A DNA stretch of 64,000 nt from Streptomyces vinaceus (GCF_008704935.1 NZ_CP023692.1:3762001-3826000), one strand, 5' to 3'; positions 25,376 to 34,348 are shown, counted from the stretch's first letter. The notes: generated by a model not told the origin, from the letters alone. Numbers and translations: made by a program.

Positions 25376-25396
25376 GATGTATCGGCTCGATACATC
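25376..25396. promoter_or_regulatory. Probable PadR operator upstream of padR-ino1
   Basis: A perfect 9-bp inverted repeat, GATGTATCG - GCT - CGATACATC, 41-61 nt upstream of the padR start. AT-rich ATGTAT/ATACAT half-sites are unusual in this GC-rich sequence and are the type of site PadR proteins use. Confidence 0.7.
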
Positions 25397-25538
25397 CAGA
25401 CGATAGAACGGGGCGCCCTCGGCGACAAGGGGCGGGGTGGTGACCGGCGTCACATCACTAATTCGTACCAAGCGAGTTGCCTGATTTGGGGTGAACTTCG
25501 GCACTGTTCGGGTTTTGAGCGTGCGTAGTCTGTGGGCC

Positions 25539-25601
25539 ATGACAACGGGGGAACCGGAATTCACCTGCCGCTTCCAGGCCACTCGCCTGCCCGAGGAGTA
25601 G
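25539..25601 (+). CDS. 20-codon leader ORF upstream of the PBP gene
   Basis: ATG at 25539 opens a 20-codon ORF (begins MTTGEPEFTC, ends ATRLPEE) with a TAG stop at 25599. Codon third positions are mostly G or C. Its last codons contain the GAGGAG ribosome site for the PBP, which starts 7 nt after the stop. It has no recognisable family. It may be a regulatory leader peptide or a real small protein; translation is not shown. Confidence 0.4.
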   Translation: MTTGEPEFTCRFQATRLPEE

Positions 25602-25608
25602 TCGTTCG

Positions 25609-28182
25609 ATGAGCGAGCACCGCCGCAAACCGCCGCAGCCCGAAGGGGGCGGACGTGCCGCGGCCCGTCGGGCCGCCCAGCAGCGCCCCGGCCGGGGCGC
25701 CGGGCCCGCACGCGACGTCCCCACCGCGTCGCCCAGCGGTCCGTACGCAGAGCCGCCCGGGCAGGGCGGCCGTTCCGGCGCGCGCCGGGCCGCCTCCCGC
25801 GGCTCCTCGGGGCGCGGGCGTGGCGGGGGCCGCCCCGGCAAACGACTGATCAACTACCCCCGCTCCGACAAGGACGGCTGGCAGCGCTTCGTACCGTCCT
25901 GGAAGCTGGTCTGCGGCACGGCGCTCGGATTCTTCGCCGTCGTCACGGCGGGCGCCGGGATCGGCATCGCGTCGGTGAACACTCCCGACCCGAACAAGGC
26001 GGCCCAGGCCCAGAACAACGTGTTCTTCTGGGAAGACGGCACCCAGATGGTGGCCACCGGCGGCTCCATGAACCGCCAGATCGTGCCCATCGACAAGATC
26101 CCCAAGTCGATGCAGAACGCGGTGATCGCCGCGGAGAACGAGTCCTTCGAGACGGACAAGGGCGTCGACCCGATGGGCATCGCCCGCGCCGTGTGGAACA
26201 TGGCCAAGGGCGGCTCCACCCAGGGTGGCTCGACCATCACCCAGCAGTACGTGAAGAACACGTACCTGGACTCCGACCAGACGCTGAAGCGGAAGGTCAC
26301 CGAGCTCTTCATCTCGATAAAGCTGGGTGTGTCCGAGGAGAAGGACACGATCCTCGCGGGCTACCTCAACACCGCGTACTACGGCCGGGACGCCTACGGC
26401 ATCCAGGCGGCCGCGCGGGCCTACTTCGGCAAGGACTGCAAGGACCTCACCCCGTCCGAGAGCGCCTTCCTGGCCTCCGTGCTCAAGGGACCCAACCTCT
26501 ACAACCCGGACGGCGGCGTCGGCACCGCGGCCACCCCCGAGAAGAACACCGAGCGGGCCAAGGAGCGCTGGGCCTGGGTCCTGGACCGCGAGGTCGCGGT
26601 GGGCCGCATGCAGAAGTCCGAGCGGGACCAGTTCACGGAGTTCCCGAAGATCGTCGACTCCGAGCAGGCCCGCAGTCTGTCCGGACAGACCGGCTACCTG
26701 GTCGACACGGCCAAGAAGTACGTGATGAAGGTCACGGGCCTCACGGCCGAGGAGATGGCCCGCGGCGGCTACCAGATCAAGACCACCTTCCAGAAGCCCA
26801 AGGTGGACGCCCTGGTCAAGGCCGTCGAGGACACCCGCAACAACTTCCTCGACGAGAAGGCCCGCCCCGAGTACGACACCTTCGTCCAGTTCGGCGCCGC
26901 CTCGGTGGACGTGAAGTCCGGGGCGATCGTGGCCCTGTACGGCGGTCCGGGCATGGACAAGAAGTACTTCAGCAACAACGCCGACACGCTCGGCGTCCCG
27001 GTCGGCTCGACCTGGAAGCCGTACGTCCTGGCGGCCGCGATGCGGTACGGCACCCAGAACTCGCACGGCGACGGCATCTCGGCCGACAGCAAGTACAACG
27101 CGAACGACCTGACCGTGATCAACAACCGCGACGGCAAGCCGCTGCGGGACGCCTCGGGCAAGCCGTTCAAGCAGAAGAACGAGAGCACCTACCCCTACGG
27201 GTACGTGACCCTCAACGAGGCGATGGAGAAGTCCATCAACGTGCCGTTCGCGCAGCTCGTCTTCGACGTCGGCCACAGCAAGGTCCGCGAGATGGCCCAG
27301 GCCACGGGCATCCTCAAGGACTCGATGAACCCGAACGACGACGCCTCGTTCGCCCTCGGCACCTCCACGCCGAGCGCCATCCGCATGGCCGACTCGTACG
27401 CGACCTTCGCCGCCTCCGGCACCCACCACGACCCCTTCTCGGTGACCAGCGTCCAGAAGGACGGCAAGGAGCTGCCCGGGTTCGGGGCCCCCAAGGAGAC
27501 GCGGGCGATGGACGACGCCATCGCCGACAACGTCACCAAGGTGCTGGAGAACGTCATCGACAACGGCACCGGCACCAAGGTCAGGAAGCTCGGGTTCACC
27601 CGCCCCGCCGCCGGCAAGACCGGAACCACCGACCAGAACAAGTCGGCCTGGTTCGTCGGCTACACCCCGGAGCTGTCCACCTCGGTCGCCCTGTTCCGCA
27701 CCGACCCGAACTCGACGGACAAGAAGCTCATCTCCATGAACGGCGTCGGCGGCGTGGACTCCATCCACGGTGGCGACATCCCGGCCGCGATCTGGACCGA
27801 GTACATGAAGGAAGCCCTCAAGGGCACCCCGGTCAAGGACTTCCCGGAGGCCGAGAAGATCGGTGTCACCGCCGACGCCTCCGGTGCCCCCTCGCCGAGT
27901 CCTTCCTTCTCCCCCTCGCCGTCCCCGTCGATGCCCTCGCCCTCGGCGAGCTCCTCGCCGCCGGTCTCCCCGAGCCCGTCGAAGGGCGGCAAGCCGACCT
28001 GCAAGCCGTGGGAGCTGTACTGCATCCCGGACACCAGCGGCGGTACGAACAGCGGCAACACCAACGGGGGCCCCGGCGGCGGGCCCGGTGGACCCAGCGG
28101 ATCACCGTCGGGCAGCCCATCGGGCAAACCGGGCCGCCCCGGCGGTACCAGCTGGGGGACCTCGATGGGCGCCTCGGGCTGA
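25609..28182 (+). CDS. Class A penicillin-binding protein (glycosyltransferase/transpeptidase)
   Basis: 857 aa, ATG start with GAGGAG 10 nt upstream. A basic cytoplasmic tail, membrane helix (about 98-122), GT51 glycosyltransferase (catalytic Glu176 in AAENESFETDKGVDPMGIARA; GGSTITQQYVKN), then a transpeptidase domain with GSTWKP (Ser467, Lys470), SIN (542-544) and KTGT (670-673). The C-terminal 110 residues are a Pro/Ser- then Gly/Ser-rich extracellular tail with two cysteines (CKPWELYC). It polymerises and cross-links peptidoglycan. Neighbours include FemX and GT87, so this is an envelope region. Confidence 0.95.
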   Translation: MSEHRRKPPQPEGGGRAAARRAAQQRPGRGAGPARDVPTASPSGPYAEPPGQGGRSGARRAASRGSSGRGRGGGRPGKRLINYPRSDKDGWQRFVPSWKLVCGTALGFFAVVTAGAGIGIASVNTPDPNKAAQAQNNVFFWEDGTQMVATGGSMNRQIVPIDKIPKSMQNAVIAAENESFETDKGVDPMGIARAVWNMAKGGSTQGGSTITQQYVKNTYLDSDQTLKRKVTELFISIKLGVSEEKDTILAGYLNTAYYGRDAYGIQAAARAYFGKDCKDLTPSESAFLASVLKGPNLYNPDGGVGTAATPEKNTERAKERWAWVLDREVAVGRMQKSERDQFTEFPKIVDSEQARSLSGQTGYLVDTAKKYVMKVTGLTAEEMARGGYQIKTTFQKPKVDALVKAVEDTRNNFLDEKARPEYDTFVQFGAASVDVKSGAIVALYGGPGMDKKYFSNNADTLGVPVGSTWKPYVLAAAMRYGTQNSHGDGISADSKYNANDLTVINNRDGKPLRDASGKPFKQKNESTYPYGYVTLNEAMEKSINVPFAQLVFDVGHSKVREMAQATGILKDSMNPNDDASFALGTSTPSAIRMADSYATFAASGTHHDPFSVTSVQKDGKELPGFGAPKETRAMDDAIADNVTKVLENVIDNGTGTKVRKLGFTRPAAGKTGTTDQNKSAWFVGYTPELSTSVALFRTDPNSTDKKLISMNGVGGVDSIHGGDIPAAIWTEYMKEALKGTPVKDFPEAEKIGVTADASGAPSPSPSFSPSPSPSMPSPSASSSPPVSPSPSKGGKPTCKPWELYCIPDTSGGTNSGNTNGGPGGGPGGPSGSPSGSPSGKPGRPGGTSWGTSMGASG

Positions 28183-28202
28183 TCCCCTCCCCCCGCTCCG
28201 AC

Positions 28203-28233
28203 GAGGGCCGTCGCACACCGTGCGGCGGCCCTC
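28203..28233 (+). terminator. Terminator after the PBP gene
   Basis: A stem of GAGGGCCG (28203-28210) plus CGCAC (28212-28216) pairs with GTGCG (28220-28224) plus CGGCCCTC (28226-28233), interrupted by one T/G, with a 3-nt loop. It is 20 nt past the PBP stop. Confidence 0.75.
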
Positions 28234-28267
28234 CCGCGTGCCCGGCCCCGTACGGCAGGATGAGCGC

Positions 28268-29728
28268 ATGACGAAGGTGCACGAGGACCCGCCCGTACTG
28301 CCCACCCAGCAGGACGAGGTCGCCGCGGCCGGCAGCGAGTTCCTCGGCGGCCCGATGGGTCGCTACGCCCGGCTGGGCGGCCACTGGCTGACCCCGGTCC
28401 GCGTCGTGGCGCTCGTGGCCCTGGGGATGTTCGCGCTGGGCATGGTGCAGAAGCTGCCCTGCTACGACTGGGCGTGGTTCCGGGGAGCCGGTTCCCAGTA
28501 CACGCACGCCTGCTACTCCGACATCCCGCACCTGTTCTCCGTGCGCGGCTTCGCCGACGGGCTCACGCCCTACTTCGACCGCCTCCCGGGCGACATGGAG
28601 TACCTGGAGTACCCGGTCCTCACCGGCCTCTTCATGGAGGTCGCCTCCTGGCTGACCCCCGGCGGCGGCTCCCTGCAGCACCGCGAGCAGATGTACTGGA
28701 TGGTCAACGCCGGGATGCTGATGGCCTGCACCGCCGTCATCGCCGTGTGCGTCGTGCGCACCCACCGCCGCCGGCCCTGGGACGCGCTGCTCTTCGCCCT
28801 CGCGCCCGCCTTCGCGCTCACCGCGACGATCAACTGGGACCTGCTGGCCATCGCCCTGACCGCCGCGGGAATGCTCATGTGGTCCCGTGGCCGGACCCTG
28901 CTCTTCGGCGTCTTCATCGGCCTGGCCACCGCCGCCAAGCTCTACCCCGTCCTCCTGCTCGGCGTGCTGTTCGTGCTGTGCTGGCGGGCCGGGAAGTGGC
29001 GGGCGTTCGGCTCCGCCGTCCTCGGTGCGGCGGTCTCCTGGCTCGTGGTGAACCTGCCCGTCATGCTCTACGCCTGGGACGGCTGGACGAAGTTCTACAC
29101 GTTCAGCCAGGAGCGCCCGATCGACTTCGGCTCCGTGTGGCTGCTGATCTCCCAGCGCTCCGGAAACCCCCTGTCCGACGCCAACACGTACGCGACGGGT
29201 CTGACGCTGCTGCTGTGCGCGGGCATCGGCCTGCTGACGCTGACCGCCCCCCGCCGCCCCCGCTTCGCGCAGCTGGCCTTCCTGGTCGTGGCCGCGTTCA
29301 TCCTGGCCAACAAGGTCTACTCGCCGCAGTACGTGCTCTGGCTCATCCCGCTCGCGGCGCTGGCCCGTCCGCGCTGGCGGGACTTCCTGATCTGGCAGGC
29401 CGGCGAGGTCGTGTACTTCTTCGGGATCTGGCTGTACCTCGCCTACACGACCAGCGGGGACAAGCACCAGGGCCTGCCCACGGAGGGCTACCAGGTGGCG
29501 ATCGCCGCCCACCTGCTGACGACGCTCTACCTGTGCGCGGTCGTCGTCCGCGACATCCTGCTGCCCGAGCGGGACGTCGTTCGCCGCGACGGATCGGACG
29601 ACCCGTCCGGCGGTGTCCTGGACGGGGCCGAGGACGTGTTCGTGCTGTCGGACGCCGCGAGGGCGCCGCAGGAGGCGGCGCCCTCGGAGGGACAGCGGGT
29701 GGCGTGGGGCACGGCCCCCAGGGACTGA
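28268..29728 (+). CDS. Glycosyltransferase family 87 membrane protein
   Basis: 486 aa from ATG 28268 (MTKVHEDPPV); the frame continues upstream only as a shadow of the PBP. About 10-12 membrane helices, starting LTPVRVVALVALGMFALGMVQKLPCYD. The family signature is the first extracellular loop YSDIPHLFSVRGFADGLTPYFD, followed by MEYLEYPVLTGLFMEVASWL. GT87 (DUF2029) enzymes use polyprenyl-phosphate sugars on the outer face, for example mannosyl or arabinosyl transfer in mycobacteria. The acceptor here is unknown. It is convergent with the alanine racemase-like gene with a 4-nt gap. Confidence 0.87.
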   Translation: MTKVHEDPPVLPTQQDEVAAAGSEFLGGPMGRYARLGGHWLTPVRVVALVALGMFALGMVQKLPCYDWAWFRGAGSQYTHACYSDIPHLFSVRGFADGLTPYFDRLPGDMEYLEYPVLTGLFMEVASWLTPGGGSLQHREQMYWMVNAGMLMACTAVIAVCVVRTHRRRPWDALLFALAPAFALTATINWDLLAIALTAAGMLMWSRGRTLLFGVFIGLATAAKLYPVLLLGVLFVLCWRAGKWRAFGSAVLGAAVSWLVVNLPVMLYAWDGWTKFYTFSQERPIDFGSVWLLISQRSGNPLSDANTYATGLTLLLCAGIGLLTLTAPRRPRFAQLAFLVVAAFILANKVYSPQYVLWLIPLAALARPRWRDFLIWQAGEVVYFFGIWLYLAYTTSGDKHQGLPTEGYQVAIAAHLLTTLYLCAVVVRDILLPERDVVRRDGSDDPSGGVLDGAEDVFVLSDAARAPQEAAPSEGQRVAWGTAPRD

Positions 29729-29732
29729 CCGG

Positions 29733-30764
29733 TCAGGCGTCGAGCACCCGGTCGAACTGCGTGGTGGTGTGGCGCAGGTGCGCCACCAGCTCGTCGCCGA
29801 CCTTCGGCTCGGGGGCGTCCGACGGCACGAACAGGATCGACACCTGCATGTGCGGGGGCTCCGCGAACCAGCGCTGCTTGCCCGCCCACACGAACGGCGA
29901 CAGGTTGCGGTTCACGGTCGCCAGACCGGCCCGGGCCACGCCCTTCGCGCGCGGCATCACGCCGTGCAGGGCCTTGGGGGCTTCCAGGCCCACCCCGTGC
30001 GAGGTGCCGCCCGCGACCACGACCAGCCAGCCGTCGGAGGCGGCCTTCTGCTGGCGGTAGCCGAACCGGTCGCCCTTGGCGACGCGCGTGACGTCCAGGA
30101 CGGCGCCGCGGTACTCGGTCGCCTCGTGGTCGCCCAGCCACAGCCGGGTGCCGATGCGCGCCCGGAAGCGCGTCTGCGGGAACTGCTGCTGGAGGCGGGC
30201 CAGCTCCTCGGCCCGCAGGTGGCTGACGAACATGGTGTGCAGCGGCAGCCGGGCCGCACGCAGCCGGTCCATCCAGCCGATGACCTCCTCGACGGCGTCC
30301 GAGCCGTCCGGGCGGTCCAGGGGCAGGTGCAGGGCGAAGCCCTCCAGCCGTACGTCCTCGATCGCCGCGTGCAGCTGGCCCAGATCCTGCTCGGAGATGC
30401 CGTGACGGCGCATCGAGCTCATGCACTCGATGACCACGCGGGCGCCGACCAGGCCGCGGACCCCGTCCAGCGAGGACACCGAGCGGATCACCCGGTCCGG
30501 CAGCGGCACCGGCTCCTCGCCCCGCCGGAACGGGGTGAGGACGAGCAGGTCGCCGCCGAAGTAGTCCTTGATGCTGGCGGCCTCGTACGTGGTCCCGACG
30601 GCCAGTACGTCGGCGCCCAGGCGGGTCGCCTCCTCGCACAGGCGCTCGTGGCCGAAGCCGTAGCCGTTGCCCTTGCAGACCGGGATCATCCCGGGGAACT
30701 GGTCCTGGATCTGCTTCTGGTGCGCACGCCAGCGCGCGGTGTCGACGTAGAGCGTGAGCGCCAT
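29733..30764 (-). CDS. Alanine racemase-like PLP protein
   Basis: 343 aa from ATG 30764 (MALTLYVDTARWRAHQ). N-terminal fold-type III PLP barrel with IPVCKGNGYGFGHERLCEEATRLGADVLAVGTTYEA; Lys31 is the expected cofactor lysine in the position of the VxKxNAYGHG motif. The C-terminal beta domain has RIGTRLWLGD and GGTSHGVGLEAP. It lies directly after femX (70-nt gap, same strand). It diverges from canonical Alr, so the substrate could be alanine or another amino acid used in the wall. Position with FemX supports a wall role, by inference. Confidence 0.75.
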   Translation of the reverse strand: MALTLYVDTARWRAHQKQIQDQFPGMIPVCKGNGYGFGHERLCEEATRLGADVLAVGTTYEAASIKDYFGGDLLVLTPFRRGEEPVPLPDRVIRSVSSLDGVRGLVGARVVIECMSSMRRHGISEQDLGQLHAAIEDVRLEGFALHLPLDRPDGSDAVEEVIGWMDRLRAARLPLHTMFVSHLRAEELARLQQQFPQTRFRARIGTRLWLGDHEATEYRGAVLDVTRVAKGDRFGYRQQKAASDGWLVVVAGGTSHGVGLEAPKALHGVMPRAKGVARAGLATVNRNLSPFVWAGKQRWFAEPPHMQVSILFVPSDAPEPKVGDELVAHLRHTTTQFDRVLDA

Positions 30765-30834
30765 GCCCGTCCGGAGCCTCTCTCGAAAAAGCTGCCTGTG
30801 CAGCGGTGCGGTGGGTGTGGGGTGCGGCAGCGGG

Positions 30835-31953
30835 TCAGCGGCGCGACATGTAGATGTCGAGCGCCTTGTGCAGCACCTTGTTGAGCGGGAAGTCCCACTC
30901 GCCGACGTACTCGACGGCCTCGCCGCCGGTGCCGACCTTGAACTGGATGAGGCCGAACAGGTGATCGTTCTCGTCCAGCGTGTCGCTGATGCCGCGCAGG
31001 TCGTAGACGCTCGCACCGAGCGCGTACGAGTCGCGGAGCATGCGCCACTGCATCGCGTTCGAGGGGCGCACTTCTCGCTTGTGGTTCGCCGATGCGCCGT
31101 ACGAGTACCAGACGTGCTGGCCGACGGTGAGCATCGTGGCCGCCGCCAGCGGCTCCCCCTCGTGCTTCGCGATGTACAGCCGCATCCGGTTCGGGTCCTC
31201 GGAGTTGAGGGCCGTCCACTGGCGCTGGAAGTAGCTGAGCGGGCGCGGGCGGAACTTGTCGCGCTCCGCCGTGACCTCGTACAGCTCCTGCCAGACCGGC
31301 AGGTCCTCGTAGCCGCCCTGGACGACCTCGACACCGGCCTTCTCGGCCTTCTTGATGTTGCGGCGCCACAGCTGGTTGAAGCCCTTGAGGACGTCGTCCA
31401 GCGAGCGGTTGGCCAGCGGTACCTGGAAGACGTAGCGGGGCTGGACGTCGCCGAAGCCGGCGCCGCCGTCCTCGGCCTGCTGCCAGCCCATGCGGCGCAG
31501 CTTGTCCGAGACCTCGAAGGCGCGGGGCTCGATGACCGAGGCCTCCACGTCGCGCAGGCGCTTGACGTCCGGGTCCTGGATACCGGCCTTGATGGCGGCC
31601 GAGTTCCAGCGGCGGATGACGACGGGCGGGCCCATCTTCACGGTGAAGGCGCCCTGCTGCTTGAGGTGGGCCAGCATCGGCTGGAGCCACTCCTCCAGGT
31701 TCGGGGCGTACCAGTTGATGACCGGGCCCTCGGGCAGGTACGCGAGGTACCGCTTCACCTTGGGCAGCTGCCGGTACAACACGAGGGCGGCACCGACCAG
31801 TTCGTCGTTCTGGTCGAACCAACCGAGGTTCTCGGAGCGCCACTCGTTCTTCACGTCGGCCCACGCCGGGACCTGGCAGTGGCTAGCCGAGGGCAGGCTC
31901 TGGAGGTATCCCAGATGCTGCTCTCGGCTGATGGTCCTCAGGGACAGGCTCAT
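30835..31953 (-). CDS. femX: FemX-type peptidoglycan branching transferase
   Basis: 372 aa, ATG start. A FemABX protein with two GNAT-like halves (about 1-160 and 165-360). Family landmarks are VPAWADVKNEWRSENLGWFD, FNQLWRRNIKKAEKAGVEV and SNAMQWRMLRDSYALGASVYDLRGI. It uses aminoacyl-tRNA to add the first branch residue to the stem peptide; in S. coelicolor FemX adds the glycine to LL-diaminopimelate and is essential unless VanK replaces it. Sequence fits that orthologue well. Upstream is a small membrane protein gene, 131 nt away. Confidence 0.9.
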   Translation of the reverse strand: MSLSLRTISREQHLGYLQSLPSASHCQVPAWADVKNEWRSENLGWFDQNDELVGAALVLYRQLPKVKRYLAYLPEGPVINWYAPNLEEWLQPMLAHLKQQGAFTVKMGPPVVIRRWNSAAIKAGIQDPDVKRLRDVEASVIEPRAFEVSDKLRRMGWQQAEDGGAGFGDVQPRYVFQVPLANRSLDDVLKGFNQLWRRNIKKAEKAGVEVVQGGYEDLPVWQELYEVTAERDKFRPRPLSYFQRQWTALNSEDPNRMRLYIAKHEGEPLAAATMLTVGQHVWYSYGASANHKREVRPSNAMQWRMLRDSYALGASVYDLRGISDTLDENDHLFGLIQFKVGTGGEAVEYVGEWDFPLNKVLHKALDIYMSRR

Positions 31954-32084
31954 GCGGGGCGTCTCCTCCGGCGGCTTCGCTGGCTATGGCGCGAAGCCTA
32001 CTGCGACAAGGGCGCCACCCATCTGGGGGACGGGCCGTGCCCGGGCCGGTGAATGGCCGGCGCCCTGTCGCCGAGGTGCCCCGG

Positions 32085-32399
32085 TCAGCCCGCCCAGCCG
32101 CCGAAGAGACCGCCGTGCGCCATGCCGAGGTAGAAGCCCACGCCCGCCGCGCCAAGCCCGATGATCAGTGCGAAGCGCTCGCGTGTCGTCTCCGAGATGA
32201 ACTGTCCGTACGCGCCGGTGAGGATGCCGACGAGTCCGGTCCACGAGCTCAGCAGGTGCAGATTGTCGAAGAACCCCGTGATGAACGCCACGATGCCGAG
32301 CACGACCGTGGCCACCACGAGGGTGTCCTGGAGCGGATGGGGCTTGCCGTCGGTCGCGAGGAGCGAGATGGAGGACTTGGGTTGCATGGCCTGTGCCAT
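32085..32399 (-). CDS. Small three-helix membrane protein
   Basis: 104 aa from ATG 32399, chosen because AGGAGGT lies 10 nt upstream. Three hydrophobic segments at about 26-45, 48-65 and 76-95 (TLVVATVVLGIVAFITGFF; WTGLVGILTGAYGQFI; FALIIGLGAAGVGFYLGMAHG). No known function. It is divergent from the rpsF operon and on the same strand as femX. Confidence 0.7.
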   Translation of the reverse strand: MAQAMQPKSSISLLATDGKPHPLQDTLVVATVVLGIVAFITGFFDNLHLLSSWTGLVGILTGAYGQFISETTRERFALIIGLGAAGVGFYLGMAHGGLFGGWAG

Positions 32400-32513
32400 C
32401 GGAAGGCACCTCCTGGCTGAAGCAGAGCGGTGCGCGGGCGCCTCCGGCTGGGGCCGGGGGCATAGCACCGAGCACACCCGATGCATACAGAGTGTGGCCT
32501 CCTCCCGCCGGAT

Positions 32514-32543
32514 TTCAACCGGAAGGAGTCGAGCAGGTAGTCT
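32514..32543 (+). promoter_or_regulatory. Possible promoter of the rpsF-ssb-rpsR-rplI operon
   Basis: TTCAAC (32514-32519) and TAGTCT (32538-32543) with an 18-nt spacer resemble a vegetative SigA/HrdB promoter, about 105 nt upstream of rpsF. Chosen by eye. Confidence 0.35.
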
Positions 32544-32646
32544 GTACAGCTGCGCGGTGTCTGCTCACAGACGCCGTGCGCACGCATCACGACCCTCCTG
32601 CCACGGAACGACCGTGGCCGCTGAGTCCAAAGGAGGTGGGTTCCAC

Positions 32647-32937
32647 ATGCGTCACTACGAAGTGATGGTCATCCTCGACCCCGATCTCGAGGAGCGCGCT
32701 GTCTCCCCGCTGATCGAGAACTTCCTCTCCGTCGTCCGTGAGGGCAACGGAAAGGTCGAGAAGGTCGACACCTGGGGCCGTCGTCGTCTCGCTTACGAGA
32801 TCAAGAAGAAGCCCGAGGGCATCTACTCGGTCATCGACCTTCAGGCCGAGCCTGCGGTCGTCAAGGAGCTTGACCGACAGATGAACCTGAACGAGTCGGT
32901 TCTCCGGACCAAGGTCCTTCGCCCCGAGACCCACTGA
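32647..32937 (+). CDS. rpsF: 30S ribosomal protein bS6
   Basis: 96 aa from ATG 32647 with a very strong AAAGGAGGT ribosome site. It begins MRHYEVMVILDPDLEERAV and contains DTWGRRRLAYEIKKKPEGIYSV, diagnostic of bS6. bS6 pairs with bS18 in the 30S platform, and both genes are in this operon. ssb follows 72 nt later. Confidence 0.97.
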   Translation: MRHYEVMVILDPDLEERAVSPLIENFLSVVREGNGKVEKVDTWGRRRLAYEIKKKPEGIYSVIDLQAEPAVVKELDRQMNLNESVLRTKVLRPETH

Positions 32938-33009
32938 ACTTCGGTTCAGCGGTAATCGGGACCGAGTAGCACAGCAGCCCAGCAGCAATCCCCGCCGAGA
33001 GGTTCATCC

Positions 33010-33603
33010 ATGGCAGGCGAGACCGTCATCACGGTCGTCGGCAATCTCGTCGACGACCCCGAGCTGCGCTTCACCCCCTCGGGTGCGGCGGTCGCGAAGT
33101 TCCGTGTCGCGTCCACCCCCCGCACCTTCGACCGCCAGACCAACGAGTGGAAGGACGGCGAGAGCCTGTTCCTGACCTGCTCGGTGTGGCGGCAGGCGGC
33201 CGAGAACGTCGCCGAGTCCCTTCAGCGGGGCATGCGCGTCATCGTGCAGGGCCGGCTGAGGCAGCGGTCGTACGAAGACCGTGAGGGTGTCAAGCGCACG
33301 GTCTACGAGCTGGACGTCGAGGAAGTCGGCCCCAGCCTGAAGAACGCCACGGCCAAGGTCGCCAAGACCACCGGTCGCGGTGGTCAGGGCGGGTACGGCG
33401 GCGGCGGCCAGCAGCAGCAGGGTGGCGGCGGTGGCTGGGGCGGAGCCCCCAGCGGCGGCGCCCCGCAGGGCGGCGGAGCTCCCTCCGACGACCCGTGGGC
33501 GTCCAGCGCGCCGGCCGGCGGCCAGCAGCAGGGCGGCGGGGGCGGCTGGGGCGGAAGCTCCGGCGGCTCCAACGGCGGCTACTCGGACGAGCCTCCCTTC
33601 TAG
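33010..33603 (+). CDS. ssb: Single-stranded DNA-binding protein
   Basis: 197 aa. An OB-fold at about 1-112 (GETVITVVGNLVDDPELRFTPSGAAVAKFRVAST; LFLTCSVWRQAAENVAESLQRGMRVIVQGRL), then a Gly/Gln-rich disordered linker (about 120-190), and the acidic tip SDEPPF that binds replication and repair partners. Streptomyces has two SSBs; this rpsF-linked form is the essential SsbA type. Confidence 0.97.
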   Translation: MAGETVITVVGNLVDDPELRFTPSGAAVAKFRVASTPRTFDRQTNEWKDGESLFLTCSVWRQAAENVAESLQRGMRVIVQGRLRQRSYEDREGVKRTVYELDVEEVGPSLKNATAKVAKTTGRGGQGGYGGGGQQQQGGGGGWGGAPSGGAPQGGGAPSDDPWASSAPAGGQQQGGGGGWGGSSGGSNGGYSDEPPF

Positions 33604-33646
33604 GGAAGCTCGCATCCCCACTTCTTGATCACACAGGAGAGACACA

Positions 33647-33883
33647 ATGGCGAAGCCGCCTGTGCGCAAGCCTAAGAAGAAGGTCTGCGCATTCTGCAAG
33701 GACAAGACCGCGTACGTGGACTACAAGGACACGAACATGCTGCGGAAGTTCATTTCCGACCGCGGCAAGATCCGTGCCCGCCGCGTCACCGGCAACTGCA
33801 CGCAGCACCAGCGTGACGTCGCCACGGCCGTGAAGAACAGCCGTGAGATGGCGCTGCTGCCCTACACGTCCACCGCGCGATAA
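33647..33883 (+). CDS. rpsR: 30S ribosomal protein bS18
   Basis: 78 aa. KKKVCAFCKDKTAYVDYKDTNMLRKFISDRGKIRARRVTGNCTQHQRDVATAVKNSREMALLPY. The CAFC and NCTQH residues form a zinc-binding (C+) version of bS18, so this is the zinc-requiring paralogue; Streptomyces often has a zinc-free copy elsewhere. Confidence 0.96.
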   Translation: MAKPPVRKPKKKVCAFCKDKTAYVDYKDTNMLRKFISDRGKIRARRVTGNCTQHQRDVATAVKNSREMALLPYTSTAR

Positions 33884-33901
33884 GGAAAGGGTGACCGACT
33901 A

Positions 33902-34348
33902 ATGAAGATCATCCTGACCCACGAGGTCTCTGGCCTCGGCACCGCCGGCGATGTCGTCGACGTCAAGGACGGTTACGCTCGCAACTACCTGGTCCCGCGT
34001 GGTTTCGCGATCCGCTGGACCAAGGGTGGCGAGAAGGACGTGGCGCAGATCCGCCGCGCCCGCAAGATCCACGAGATCGCGACCATCGAGCAGGCCAACG
34101 AGGTCAAGGCCAAGCTTGAGGGCACGAAGGTCCGTCTGGCCACCCGCTCGGGTGACGCCGGCCGCCTCTTCGGCTCCGTGACCCCGGCCGACATCGCCAC
34201 GGCGATCGAGGCTTCCGGTGGTCCGAAGGTCGACAAGCGCCGCGTCGAGCTGGCTGCCCCGATCAAGACCCTCGGTTCGTACCAGGTCTCCGTGCGTCTG
34301 CACGCCGAGGTCGCCGCGAACGTGGGCGTCGAGGTCGTCGCCGCCTAA
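33902..34348 (+). CDS. rplI: 50S ribosomal protein bL9
   Basis: 148 aa. The N-terminal domain has MKIILTHEVSGLGTAGDVVDVKDGYARNYLVPRGFA, the bL9 signature; a connecting helix and C-terminal rRNA-binding domain follow. It starts 18 nt after rpsR and closes the operon before a strong hairpin. Confidence 0.97.
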   Translation: MKIILTHEVSGLGTAGDVVDVKDGYARNYLVPRGFAIRWTKGGEKDVAQIRRARKIHEIATIEQANEVKAKLEGTKVRLATRSGDAGRLFGSVTPADIATAIEASGGPKVDKRRVELAAPIKTLGSYQVSVRLHAEVAANVGVEVVAA

